Shown here one piece after another: positions 23,534 through 35,730 of a DNA stretch of 64,000 nucleotides (within the stretch, counting starts at the first letter, position 1; each line of letters opens with the position of its first letter). The notes beneath the pieces were generated by a model. It searched no databases. It was not told where the DNA came from and saw only the letters and a program-made list of their open reading frames with translations. The translations under genes and the position numbers were made by a program. This DNA is from Pogona vitticeps (taxonomy: Eukaryota; Chordata; Lepidosauria; Squamata; Agamidae): NCBI RefSeq assembly GCF_051106095.1, contig NC_135785.1:185890045-185954044 (forward strand). The letters are read 5' to 3'.

Positions 23534-25354
23534 CTGTACTTCTCCAGTATTGACATATTGATGCAGATTGATCCTCTATTTCTTATCAAAGGCACCAATG
23601 CTATGCAAAGCCACAGATCAGCAGAGATTGTGTGACAGAGGGATGTGTGTGTGTCATCTGGATATAGATTATTAACACTGGCTGATGGGCCTTCTATATC
23701 TGTGCTTAATATTTGGATTTAGCTTTTCACAGTTTCATTCAAGAGGCAGGTTCTTGGTATTTCAGCACTCTACCTAATTATGCCTTTTAACACCAGCATG
23801 AACATGCAGCTCAGCATTGACTTTCTGACATCACTTTCTGACATTTTCTGCAAGCTGTGCTCTGTTCCTCGATTTCCTTGCACATATGCTGTTTTGGAGC
23901 TTTATGGTCTGCAATTATTTGTGTGGAAGCAGTTGGAACTTTCGAAAATCTGCACATTTTAAGAGAATAAACCTAGCAGGCTCTCTGCCGCTAGAGCACT
24001 ACACTTTTGCAACAGAGAGTTTAGAAAACTAATTTTGTATTACAACCCTCAGAATCCCCTAGGCATCATGCAACCTACTCAGAACAAGCCAAATTACTAA
24101 AAACTGCTTCATGTACAGCTCTGCTGTATATCTCCTGTATGCAGTGAGGAATGGGATCAAGGGTTGGGTTTGTTCACTATGGTGATGAACTTGTTGTATC
24201 CTTACGTTTTAATGCTAGAAACAATAATACCAAGGGAAGTCAAAAGAGGAAACATCAGGAACTAGGGGTTTTTTCAGCATGGCCCCACACCTCCAGAATA
24301 AAATTCCATCACAGGTTTGCCAGCCACCTTTCCTTGCAGTCTTTAAGATGTTAGTTTAAAAAGAACTGTTTAAAGCTGCCTTTTATTCATGACTTTCCAA
24401 CTCTTTTATGACATGGATTGGTTGGTTGGTTGTTGGTTTGTTTGTTTGTTTGTTCGTTCAACTTCTATACTGCCCTGTAGTGCACAGTGGTTTACAGCAA
24501 AACATACAAACAGAAAAATAATAAATACAAAAAAATATACAAATAGATATCAACAAATAATAAAATCAGTCAGTAAAACCGCTGAACTAGCTAAACTATC
24601 TTTAAATAAATAAACAATTTAGAAGACAATTGGGCATCGATTCCTGCTTTGAATGCCACTTCCTGATGCTACACATCTGGATGCTGCACATCTGGACCAG
24701 AGGTATAGTCTACCAAGCTGTGGGTCACCCATGGCAGCTTTTATTAAAGGCACATAGTCAGCCCCAACTGCTCCTTCCCCCATGTTCCCAGGGGGCTGAG
24801 TGTCTGGTACTAACTCCTTGGGCACAGTCTGAATAGGGCCCCAGTTGACTTTGCTGAAATCCAGGTCCAGAGAAATGGTAGGAAGTGTAAGTCCTGATCC
24901 AGGAGGCAGTCCTTTTAGGGAAGGCTGGTAAAGGTGGGTGGTATGGAGTGGGCTCCATAGTGCTGCTCCTTTGATACACCTGCTGCCATGTGTGTCTCCA
25001 GCACCGAAGCTGGGTTGGGGGTAGGCACCTGTCGGGTGGTGAGGATGCCAAGTCTAGGATACTGCTGGCTCCGATTGTCCTCTATCCCTGTTTGCACCTC
25101 TGTTGAGGTCCAGAAGATGGAATCCCAGAGCTCAACTCCCTGTCCCCACATCTCCCTTTCATCCAACATGGTTGACAGCAACCTTGAGCTCTGCAATTCC
25201 AGCCCTCTCGTTCCCATTTTTGTGCCATCCTCCACCTGTCCTGTGTGTCCCCACCAGCTAGGAGCCCAAGAGACTCACTCTCTCCTGGGTTCCCCTGAGC
25301 TTACAGGGCTGGGCCAGATGGCCTGCTGGGGACACTCAAGGTGACCTTCTCCCA

Positions 25355-25542
25355 GCTGTCAAGTCTGATCCGACTTATGGCGACCCTAATAAGGTTTTCA
25401 AAGTAAGTGAGATATTAAGGAGTAGTTTTAAGACTGCCACCCCCTCCCCCTGCTCCTATGAGTTTCCATAGCTGAGCAAGGATTCAACCCCAGGTCTCCT
25501 GAGTCCGACTCCAACAATTTATCCACTACACTACACTACACC
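25355..25542 (-). repeat. MIR-like tRNA-derived SINE, antisense
   Basis: On the plus strand it runs from gtcaagtctgatccgactta and tggcgaccctaataaggttt to gattcaaccccaggtctcct and tccactacactacactacac. In reverse this gives a head with gtgtagtggataaattg and a B-box region ggttgaatcc. The layout is that of amniote MIR/CORE-like SINEs. Related copies are at 22095-22300 and 44876-45190. Confidence 0.6.
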
Positions 25543-28500
25543 TGGTACAAATAATAGCTTTCTGTCAATGTAAATTTAATTGCCTCACTGTAGTTACAAA
25601 TCAGTATGACAGCCCAGACGCCCGGATGGCATTACAAGAAGCTGTAACTTTTAGACGATTCAGGTAAGATATTGAGGGAAATTGTACTTACTGGAGCTCA
25701 AAGAATTAGCATGTTTCCGATCAGATATATTATGTATGACCTTGGATGCCAGAAAGCTTCGCCTTGAAATAATTTGTTCCAGCCACCTCCATTAAAATTG
25801 AAAGAGATGCAGATTTTGCAGCTGCTTTAACCCCAGACTGCCTTAGATAAACAAGATGCAAGCTCAGAGATAAAAAATGTGAATACTTTGGGGAGTGCTG
25901 TGGGGGGGATGGCTAAATCATAAGAACACAACCGTGGTCTTTTAAAAATCTGGATTCCAAGATTTTCTGTTGCCACCCCTGGTAAAGGACAATAACAATA
26001 TCTCAACCTCCAGTCCTGATTCCATAAAAAAGTAAACTGGACTAGAGTGAAATCTTGCTTTTACCAGTGGCAACAGAAGATTGCCCTCCATTGCCCCAAA
26101 GGGAAACAGGCTGCCTTTGGTCATGCGGCCTCGTTGCATGAGACATGCCGTTCTGTCTTTCAAGAGAGGAGACTGCCCCTCCCCCAGAACGTGGCCTCGC
26201 TCTGCCTAAGGATAGAGACACCCTCACCTTTCACATTGCAAGATTCTTTTTAAGTAACTCGGAGGCTGAAATCCAATAAAGAGAAACGGTGCACATCAAG
26301 GCAATCACATTGTTTTTTCTCCTGCGGTGCAGTGTCCCTCATGCAACCTGTTGTGTGCCAGAGCTCACAACCAGAACATGACCGCTTGTGCAAAGACCAG
26401 CCTGCTGGAATGTGCTGAAGCCTTTCTGCCTTTGCCCTTATACAATTGTCCTTATGCGATTGCCATAAGCAAAGAGGATTCTGACTCAAGTGGCATTTGC
26501 TGTACTGCCGGGGGCCTTCTGCTCAAAAAGAGGCCAACATTTGGCTGAGCCTGTGCAGCTGGTTCTGCATGGAATCGTATTCTGTCTCCTATGGGTGGGG
26601 CAGGAGGGCAACAGCATTGCCTCCTTGCCACTGTTGCTTTGCAAAATGATTTTTCTCCTGCAGCCTTTGGTGTAACTGAGGGGAGACATGGGACTGGACA
26701 ATCAGAAGAGCCCCTTGACTGCAAGTTTGGCATCAAACACTAGGTTTGCTGAAATCATGTAGGGTCACATAGCTATTTATGGTCATAAACCCATTTCTGT
26801 TGCTCTGATTGACGTAAAGTGGTTTAAACTTTGTCCTCAGCTGCAATGTATTTAGGACACACTGTCTTTTCAAGTAGCATCTCAATCCTTCCTCCATCCT
26901 CTCTTCTTGTGCCAAGGCCTGCTCTATGCCTGTAGGTACTGCCCTGCCAGAGAGCTGTATAGAACATTGTTCATTAAACAGGCATCACATGCTATTCCAT
27001 TATCATTGCCTGCATGGAATTCAAGAAAATCATAAAGTTTAACTGAATGCAATTCAGCTCACCAGAGCAAGTGAAGGATGAGGATGCCAGCTCAGAACTA
27101 GGCTCATCACTAATTATGTTGCTACTGAGAGCAGAACTTGTGACTGCTTGCTGATCACATGGAGATGCTTTTTCAAGTGGATAAAAGTTCTGTGGCCCCA
27201 CCAAACATCGAAATGATTGGAATTCAGTGTGCTTAGCTCTGCTGGCTTGTGACCACACTGCATTTTGGGAGTACATGTTTATGGTCATCACTAAGTATGA
27301 AAGAGACAACAAAATCATCCAAATAATTCTGGCTTTATTATTGAGTATAGTTTTAAGTCAAAAGCCCATACAGTGAAAAGATAAGTAATCTATGATTAGC
27401 ACATGTAAGTAACAAAGGAATTTTATTATTTACACATTTCTGTATGCTTACATCTCATTTAAATCTCACCCATGCTACAATGATAGTTTTCTACCTGCTG
27501 AGACACTTACTGAAATTTTTACTTTACCATAAAGCTTCTATATTTTTGTTATAAAACAAGGACACCTCTACAATTAGATTTGTTTTTTTTTAAAGTCACA
27601 ACATTCTATTATTACTTTATCTATATGGAGTGATTCAGGGGGATGATAATTAAAAGTGTTAATAGCAAGATACCGTAGTTATTTCTTGCTGCTGGGGGAA
27701 AAAAACATGATGCTACCTGTGTCCTAATGGTTGTGTGAATCAGAAAAAAGTGTGTTGAATTTTTCATTACCATGAAAAAGATTATAGTCTTCAGGAATAT
27801 TACAATCAAATTACAAAGGACAGTCACATGTGCCCTTTTCTCTTATTTTGGTAATTAAAAACAAAAACAAAAAGTGGAACATTTGTTGTTACTTTTTTCT
27901 GGGTTGGATCCAAGCCCGGTGATTCATTCAACAGGCATCTTCCATTCTTGCAAAGGTCTGAAGTCCAGGGAATGCACCCCACAGAGCACAGTGGGTTAAA
28001 GTTGGTTTAACTGATTCCCTTTTCTTCCTACCTCTTCTCCAACCTCAACACTCTGGGGCAGATTTTCAGGCAGTGCTTGGTGTTGCCAGATGAAGGAGCA
28101 ACAGTTAGAAAAATACTCCTTTCTCCAGCAGGATCAGACTTCCACTAATTACAAGTCTGTGTTGTCAACAACTGGGGGAGAGAACTTAAAATCAATGTTA
28201 AAATCTAGCCACTTTTAATATGTTTGATATTGCAGATATTAAAAAGACAGAAGTATAAGTTTGGCCATAAAGGGCTCAGAGGTTGGGAATACCACATTCT
28301 CTGACTATATCCCCACATATTGTTTCCTTATGTAAGCAAAATCCCGTATTTAAGCCCTTTTCATTCCATTAGTCACGCATCGCTGGGTTGTCAATAAAAG
28401 GTGGGGGTTATTTTTAAATCACAGGGAACTACTATGGCAATTAAGTTTGTAGCACCTTGAGGATTAATAAATATACTATCTTCAATAGGCAGTGAGACTG

Positions 28501-29465
28501 TTTCTGCCTCCATAGACTAATATATCTCACCGCCTGAAAGTTACAATAATAGTATGCATATTGTGAGTTCTTTACTCATAGCTTTTTTCTTCTAAATAAA
28601 AAGCAGCTTCAATGGTCAATGTTGACATGAAATGCGGGAAGAAAACAGAGCACATGCATGAGAGTGTAGCTTTCTCTAGTTTTGGGTAACTGGGGGAAAA
28701 AACCCACATGCCCCCAAAAACAACAAAGCAAAATCCAATCTTCCAGGAAAGCATGAACACAAGCTAGTCTGGCTTAACTCCAAATCCAAGGACTTTGGGT
28801 GGGTCTATCCAATAATAAAGGCAAGGCTTTTGCATCTCATCCCATCCCAGGCTAGGATGGCAACAAATTCTATTCCCGTGTTTTCTTTTCCTACAAAAAG
28901 CAGCACCGCCGTTGTCTTTTATAAGGAGGCAAAGCAGACTGAAATGGGAAGAAGGGCTGAGATTGCTTTGAAAACCTTGCAGGGAGGCAGGTGCTCTCTT
29001 GTTGAAAGCAGGGCTCCCAAGACTGCAAGTGGCTAGTTATCTGTCTATCAGCATCGGCAAAGGCAGATGGGGTGCAATGAGAAATGGTTTAAAAACTGCA
29101 GTCGAAAACATTCTTCTCTTTCTTTTGTTTTGTCTTGCTGTGGTTTTGGTACATTCAGTCCTCTCACAAAAGCTTTGGGAACGTGTGCTAAAGGCTTTCT
29201 GTAAATAAAATAATGAAATGAAAGTGTAGGCAGGGATTTATGGCAGCACTGACTGTATATTCAAATAGTCATCTGGGCCTCATTCTCTCTCAACTTGTGT
29301 CATTGTTCCTCTCTGTGTGTGCATGTGCATATCTATTGAGACAGAATTCCATAAAATCTGGCAAAACTATAGGGGTACACTTTAGAACAGCAGGTAGTAG
29401 GAGACTACTTATAGTATTCACCATGCATTGAAATCCTACTCTATATACAGAAAGAACCTACTCAT

Positions 29466-29471
29466 TTTATT
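29466..29471 (-). terminator. RS1: Candidate RS1 poly(A) signal (AATAAA on minus strand)
   Basis: TTTATT on the plus strand reads AATAAA on the minus strand, 0.3 kb past the RS1 stop. Another AATAAA on the same strand is at 27334-27339, giving about 2.4 kb of 3' UTR, which is closer to what is known for mammalian RS1. The sequence does not decide between them. Confidence 0.35.
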
Positions 29472-29577
29472 CATTCCATCTCTGAGCCAAAACACAAGTT
29501 CAGAGAAATGTATCTTTCCTGTTCTTACAGTGTTTTCTCCCCAGCAACATAAGCTGCATTGTTACATGTGAGTCTGG

Positions 29578-29636
29578 AATTAGGCATGAAATGGAAAATG
29601 TTGTTTACTTTACAGAGTTAATGAGGAAATGTGGTC
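29578..29636 (+). repeat. Fragment shared with the composite insertion at 31350-31496
   Basis: The run ttaggcatgaaatggaaaat followed by gttgtttactttacagagtt closely matches 31349-31402. It lies just past the RS1 stop on the opposite strand, within the possible RS1 3' UTR. Both copies can be read as IRHxMENVVYxTELM, so the shared piece may come from a coding part of a retroelement. The family is not recognised. Confidence 0.5.
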
Positions 29637-29769
29637 TTCTCTTTTAACATGTTTTCAGAATTACACCTTTTTTGCCACTTGAGGGAGCATTCCTTCAAGA
29701 AACAGATTTCTCTGAATATGTGTTTTGTGCATTACTAATATTGAGTCACTTTCCTGGACTATCATACAT

Positions 29770-29925
29770 TTATGAAGCACACTTATTCAAGCACTCCAGC
29801 AGCTCCATCCTGATAGCAATACGCACATGCCAACCAAGCGGTATTAATCGGATGTAACGGGCAACAATGGGCGGGCGCAGGAGATTCTGCACAGAGGATG
29901 TTCTATCTGAATTTCCATAGAAAAC
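29770..29925 (-). CDS. RS1: RS1 exon 6 (terminal coding exon)
   Basis: On the minus strand, acceptor tctcatatag is followed by [20 protein letters not shown], then [20 protein letters not shown] and LECLNKCAS before TAA (29772-29770). It is 52 codons including the stop and closes the discoidin (F5/8 type C) domain of retinoschisin. Cysteines 219 and 223 of the numbered protein are present; C219 pairs within the domain and C223 is one of the residues linking subunits in the human protein. The C terminus is one residue longer than human (ending CAS rather than CA). With the other five exons the product is 225 residues, against 224 in human. Confidence 0.96.
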   Translation of the reverse strand, partial: VFYGNSDRTSSVQNLLRPPIVARYIRLIPLGWHVRIAIRMELLECLNKCAS

Positions 29926-30978
29926 CTATATGAGAGAGTGGTAGAAAACCAAATGAGAGAGTGGTAGAAAAAGCAGAAATTATTTTAACAGAAGACTGCA
30001 AAACGATTTAGGTCTTAATCTTCTCTCAGTTTGGCATTCAATAAGCTGCAAATAAATTTCCTGACATGAATGCCTTTGTGTGACTAATTTGCCAAGCAAA
30101 GCTGCTGATGGTTTCTGTCACAAGACCAAATTACTTCCAATTACATGGTGAATGTTACTAAATTCTGCTCAGGGAGATAAACTTCTGCCTCTGTAAGAAA
30201 ATTATGTTTATACCCATAGTAGGTTTCTTAGGATATAAAATCTTAACCCACTTTCTGATATGGCTAGTTAAACATATGAAGCACCTGCCAATACAAATGA
30301 GGGAAATGTAAATAACACATTTATTGGCAGTGCATTACAGTGTCAAAGAATTTACAACGGGAAGATTAAAGTTTGTTATACTTGCTAATTCTTGCCATTA
30401 ATGATATATGCACCTTTTGCTTAATCATTAATGTAATGAAATTGATGCAAACATGAATGCTTTTTCTCATGGACTATGCCTTGAAGTGCTGGCAGAAGCT
30501 TACACAAGATGTTAAGCCGCTGGCTGTTGAAGGCAACCATTGGGCCATCTGGTGTAGAGATTTGGCAAAATCAATTGCAAACAGTACTTGAGCTTCAGAC
30601 AGAGATCAGCCTTGCATTTCCAAACAAGGAAAACTAGTACCCCGAACACCGTTTTTCTTACCTCATGGTGTGGGGAAAAAATACTTGCCAAAGTATGGAT
30701 TTTGTTAGCTTCTAGCACATTCTCAGCTATGGCCGGTATAAAAAACCCCTCTACCTAGACATATTTGTTGTCATCATGACATTATCCTGTTCTTGCCTAC
30801 ACTTTACTCATGAGAATAATAACCTCTAGCTGAAATCCAGTTAGAGTTACTTTACACTGCACAATGAGAATGATGTTATTATCTGGCAATGTTACTCTTT
30901 AATTTAATTTAATTTAAAACTTCCTGCCCCCTTCCCTTTCAGGATTTGAGGTTTCCTAGAGGCTCCTTTTTGTTTTAG

Positions 30979-32590
30979 AAAGCATGGCTAACAACAAGGA
31001 CAGTGGAGGTGATGGCATTCCAGTTGAACTATTTAATGTCAAAAGATGATGCTGTACACTCAATATGCCAGCAAGTTTGGAAAACTCAGCAGTGGCCAGA
31101 GGATTAGAAAAGATCAGTCTGCACCCCAATCCCAAAGTAGGGCAGTGCCAAAGAATGCTCCAACTACCATACAATTGCACTCATTTCACATGCTAGCAAG
31201 GTTATGCTCAAAATCCTCCAAGGCAGGCTTCAGCAGTATGTGGACTGAGAACTCCCAGAAGTACAAGCTGGATGTTGAAGCGGCAGAGGAACTAGAGACT
31301 AAATTGCTAACATGCGCTGGATTATGGAGAAAGCCAGAGAGTTCTGCATTAGGCATGACATGGAAAATGTTGTTTACATTACAGAATTAATGATAAAGTG
31401 CTGTCCTCTGAAGATGCTGGCCACAGAGACTGGCAAAACGTTAGGAAGAACAACCTTCAGAACACGGCCAAAGAGCCTGAAAAACCCACAACAACCAGTT
31501 CTGCATCTACTTCTGCTTCATTGACTATGCAAAAGCCTTTGACTGTGTGGACCACAGCAAACTACGGCAAGTTCCTAAAGAAATGGGAGCACCTGACCAC
31601 CTTATCTCTCTCCTAAGAAATCTATATGTGGGACAGGAAGCAACAGAACTGGATATGTAACAACTGATTGGTTCAAAATTGGGAAAGGAGTACGACAAGG
31701 CTGTATATTGTCTCCCTGCTTATTTAACTTATATGCAGAATACATCATGCAAAAGGCTGGACTAGAGGAATCCCAAGACGGAATTAAGATTGTCGGGAGA
31801 AATATCAACAACCTCAGATATGTAGATGATATAACTCTGATGGCAGAAAGTGAGGAGGAAGTAAAGAACCTCTTAATGAGGGTGAAAGAGAAGAGTACAA
31901 AAAACGGTCTGAAACTCAACATCAAAAAAACTAAGATCATGGCCACTGGTCCCATCACCTCCTGGCAAATAGAAAGGGAAGAGATGGAGGCAGTGACAGA
32001 TTTTACTTTCTTGTGCTCCGTGATCATTGCAGAAGGTGTCAGCAGCCACGAAATTAAAAGACGCCTGCTTCTTGGGAGGAAAGCGATGACAAACCTCGAC
32101 AGCATCTTAAAAAGCAGAGACATCACCTTGCCAACAAAAGTCCGAATAGTCAAAGCTATGGTTTTTCCAGCAGTGATGCACGGAAGTGAGAGCTGGACCA
32201 TAAAGCTGACCACCGAAGAATGGATACTTTTCAATTGTGGTGCTGGAGGAGATTCTTGAGAGTCCCCTGGACTGCAAGGAGAACAAACTTATCAATTCTG
32301 AAGGAAATCAACCCTGTGTGCTCACTGGAAGGACAGATCCTGAAACTGAGGCGCCAATACTTTGGCCATCTCATGGGAAGAGAAGACTCCTTGGAAAAGA
32401 CCCTGATGCTGGGAAAGTGTGCAGGCAAGAGGAGAAGGGGACGACAGAGGATGAGATGTTTGGACAGTGTCATAGAAGTTACCAACATGAATTTGACCAA
32501 ACTCTGGGAGCAGGGGAAGATAGGAGGGCTTGGCATGCTCTGGTCCATGGGGTGATGAAGAGTTGGACATGACTAAACAACAGCAAAAGA
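30979..32590 (+). mobile_element. Bov-B (RTE) LINE, 5'-truncated, broken, with nested insertion
   Basis: The copy begins inside the reverse-transcriptase region (gcatggctaacaacaaggac, read in Bov-B as LANNKASGGD) and runs to the 3' end near ggacatgactaaacaacagc. Readable stretches include CILSPCLFNLYAEYIMQKAG, the catalytic box as NNLRYVDDITLMAESEEE, KKTKIMATGPITSW, LLLGRKAMTNLDSILKSRDI and VPWTARRTNLSILKEINP. Frames shift several times, the usual YADD reads YVDD, and the N-terminal endonuclease is absent, so it is inactive. A 147-bp Penelope-like piece is inserted at 31350-31496. Bov-B is known for patchy, horizontally acquired distribution and is abundant in squamates. Confidence 0.92.
31340..31506 (+). 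mobile_element. Composite Penelope-like insertion in Bov-B, 10-bp direct repeats
   Basis: The Bov-B copy at 53437-55137 runs straight from agccagagagttccag into the acttatgcttcattg region. Here 147 extra bases (31350-31496) intervene between two copies of agttctgcat (31340-31349 and 31497-31506). The first half matches 29578-29636. The second half (ctgaagatgctggccacaga onward) matches, in reverse, 58296-58421 and carries a degenerate minimal hammerhead-like core at 31403-31447. The direct repeats look like a target duplication. Calling it Penelope-like rests on the second half and the hammerhead layout. Confidence 0.65.
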
Positions 32591-33130
32591 AACTCCTTTT
32601 GCCCTGGGGAAGCCTTTGGGAGCTTTTCATATAGGAAAATCTCCATCACATAGCCAGCAGCGGTCCCGATCGTGCATCTGGACAAATTGTGTATAAAATA
32701 TTTTTATGATTATATATGGCACCAATTATCTCCTACTAAATTTACCTACAAAGAATTATCAGAAAAGCATGCCCAGAGCCTGAAAAATTATTTTTTAAGA
32801 TTATAGTTACAATTACAGTTCCAAGAACCCCCTCTTGGGTTTTTTTCACTTTTCAAAAGTAACAAAAATTGCTACTTAAAAGAAAGAACATTACCTGAAT
32901 GTTATAAACTAGTGGCCTGTGACAGAAAACAATGCACTTTTGTCCCGTCAACTGCATTGTTGCCTTGAGACCCACAACAGAGCATATAGCAGCAGCATGT
33001 GTCACAGCCCAAGTCACCATGTAGTGATCCATTTCATCCTTTTTCCACCATTAACCAAAGCCATACCCTTACAACCATACAAATAACTAAAATATTAGTT
33101 ACATACAAAAGGAGCAACATTGTAATATAT

Positions 33131-33290
33131 TGGCTGAAATACTATTGCTTAGTGTAGTAAGTTACAACTAGACTAGGCCAATTGAGTCTATGGAACTTAC
33201 AGAGACTGACATCAAATTGCCACTGATTCCATGGGTCTATTCTAGTGCAACTTACTACTCTAAGCAAAGGGACTTCTGCTAATGCAGTAG
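33131..33290. mobile_element. Palindromic MITE, related to 13150-13241
   Basis: Left half has attgcttagtgtagtaagtt then acaactagactaggccaatt; right half has gggtctattctagtgcaact and tactactctaagcaaaggga. The inner palindrome corresponds to the 13150-13241 element. The outer ends (ggctgaaatactattgctta) recall the element at 37122-37216. Moderately decayed. Confidence 0.55.
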
Positions 33291-33649
33291 TTATACGTTC
33301 ATATTAGAAAAACACATGAATTAGAAATAACTCGTGTAACTCACTTCCATGTTCTGGTCACCTCTAGTGAAAAGCAACTACCGGTAATTGCATATAGCAA
33401 TTCTAGAAGGGAATCCACACCCTCATGGGCATTGAAAGACACAGGGCCTGTGGTGGGACTAGATAAGCATTGTGATATGGCTGGGCATGCTCACAAAGAA
33501 GCAGATCTGCATCTACAATAGTTACACCTATATAATTCAGTTCTTCTAATCAAAGAAATTTCTATGCCACTCTTCAGAAGAGTTCTAAGGTGGTTTACCA
33601 AACCAAAATCAAACATATGCTTCTACATACACCTCTATCTTTTTTTCTT

Positions 33650-35730
33650 TATCATTTAAGAATATGCACAATCCATTATTTTTATTGCTAACATCATAAA
33701 TAAATAAATGATCTTGTGCAAAATCTACATGTTACATACCACTATTCTACCAAACCATGAAAGTCCAATTTTCATAAAATCATCTAACTTACTTTTTGTC
33801 TCTTGCTTCAGTTTTTTTAAATAAATCCTCTTTCAATCTTTCTAAATTCATTGGAATATTTATACATAAATACTTTTAAAACTTCTGAATATTAATATCA
33901 TTTTTTCTAATTATGCCTTTTTCATCCTTATTGTAATTAAACACAATCATCTCTGATTTATACCAATTTATCTGTAGCTCCATTATCTCTCCAAATTCTT
34001 TTAAATATGATTTTACCCTGTTCATAGCCCTTAATGGATTTTCTACTGTTAATCATCTGCAAATAGATTAATTTTAATTCTTTCTTTGGTACCTATGCCG
34101 CAGATTAATTTATATTTTCTAATAACATTCTCTGGCCATTGTTAACTGGATGTCCCCTTTCTATGATATTGTCTACCTTCATTATAAAATTAAGGCACAC
34201 AATATCAGAAAAAGACCTACCAAAGCCTACCTAGGGATACCTGTTCTGTTACGCTATCACTGTAATACTATTGTGGTCTTATCTGAATATAAATGATCTA
34301 TTATACCTTTAAATCACTCCCCGAAACCTAGTATTTTTATTATCATTTTTAGTGCTGGTCATTTCATGCAATAAAATGCCTTGACAACATCCAGTGAAAT
34401 TATTCCCATTTTCACCTTTTGTTTTCTTATTATTTATTACATTTCACACTCTTCTAATTAAATTTGCCACTTGTCTTCCTATTATAAAGCCACTTTGATC
34501 TTCTTTAGTATATTTAGTAATAAAACGATTCCTTCTCTTTGCTAATATTGCTGCAAGTATCTTAGCATCTTGATTTATTAAAGAATGAGGTCTATAAGCT
34601 CCAGGATCATTTGGATCCTTATTCATTTTTTGGAATTAAAATAATAAGTACTTCAAAGATAATTGAATCTTTTCACCTTTTATTTTATTAAAAAGAGACT
34701 TTTAATTTAGGTACCAACATTTTCTTTAAAAGTTTTTAATGTTCCAGTGACAACCTATTCATTCCTGGAGTTTTGCTGACTTTTAATTTATTAATAATTT
34801 CCTCTATCTCATCTCTAACAGATTGCTTCATTAAACCTCTACCCATATCTTAGTGTATTGACATATTTTTCTTAATATACTCTGAAATTCTTCCAAAAGA
34901 AACCTTCTCCCCAATACATAGTTTTTATAAAAATCTCAAAAGACCTCCAATTTCTTCTTCATCATATTACACCTTTTTCACATTTCATCTTTAACTACTC
35001 CAATTAGCTTTGCTAACTTGTGTGGCTTGAACCAACATTCTTGAATTTTTATTGATACATTTAAAAAAACTTTTTTCAAATATATTAAATTTCTCTGAAT
35101 TTTCTGTTTCAATATTCTCTAACTTTTTTGTTTTGCTTGTAATTCTAACAGAAGTTTTAAAGTCTTTATATATTATATATTTACCCTCCAATAATATTAC
35201 TTTCTCAACCTTTTTCATGTTTTTCTTGTTGCAATCTTAGATTATGTGATTCCCTAATACTAATTCCTCTCATCAGCACCTCACAATAACCATTCCTTGC
35301 TGCAACCCTTTTTGTAATTTCCCATATTTCCATCATTTCTTTTTCTATTTTAGCTACTATATTATTTTGCTGAAAGTATATTCTTCTCCTCCCACCTACT
35401 TCTTGTATCATTATATGTCGACCTTTATTATCTTTTTTCATTTTATTCACTTTAAAGTCACATTTCTTTGAAATAATGGTTGCAACTCTTCTTGGCCTTC
35501 AATTTCTGTAACTTTTTAAAATATATATACCAGACCAATTCAATTTGAATTCATTTACACCTTTTTTTGATGAGTTTCTTGTAAAAAAATATTACATCCA
35601 CTTTATATTTATTTAAAAATACCTCTATTCTTTAGCTTTTCAAAATGCTCTGCAGGCCTTTCATGTTTAAAGTTGATATTCTAAAACTTTTAACCATATT
35701 TGTTTCTGGACCTATGTTGTGAAAATCCCC
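33650..35730 (-). mobile_element. LINE-1 ORF2 remnant (endonuclease to reverse transcriptase), broken
   Basis: Read on the minus strand from high to low coordinate, the start has the endonuclease block TLNMKGLQS...VDVIFLQETH (about 35690-35570). Then come linker sequence (open frames at 35205-35450 and 34991-35218), the reverse-transcriptase motif DPGAYRPHSLINQDAKILA (34444-34626) with EDQSGFIIGRQVANLIRRV, and the catalytic FADD box at 34052-34063. Order and spacing fit L1 ORF2. Many stops and frame changes break it. It is notably AT-rich, and no poly(A) tail or target duplication was found. ORF1 was not identified. Confidence 0.85.

Larger units (their letters stand above)
18421..29465. other. 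Spacer between converging CDKL5 and RS1
   Basis: No exon of a known gene is recognisable. The spacer holds a truncated Sauria SINE (19683-19956), MIR-like and tRNA-derived SINE fragments (22095-23533, 25355-25542), an L2-like tail near 24455 and poly-G runs at 20153-20168 and 22553-22563. Two GC-richer blocks (24620-25350 and 26040-26740) carry overlapping open frames on both strands but no protein I can name. The last 2 kb may include RS1 3' UTR. Confidence 0.6.
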
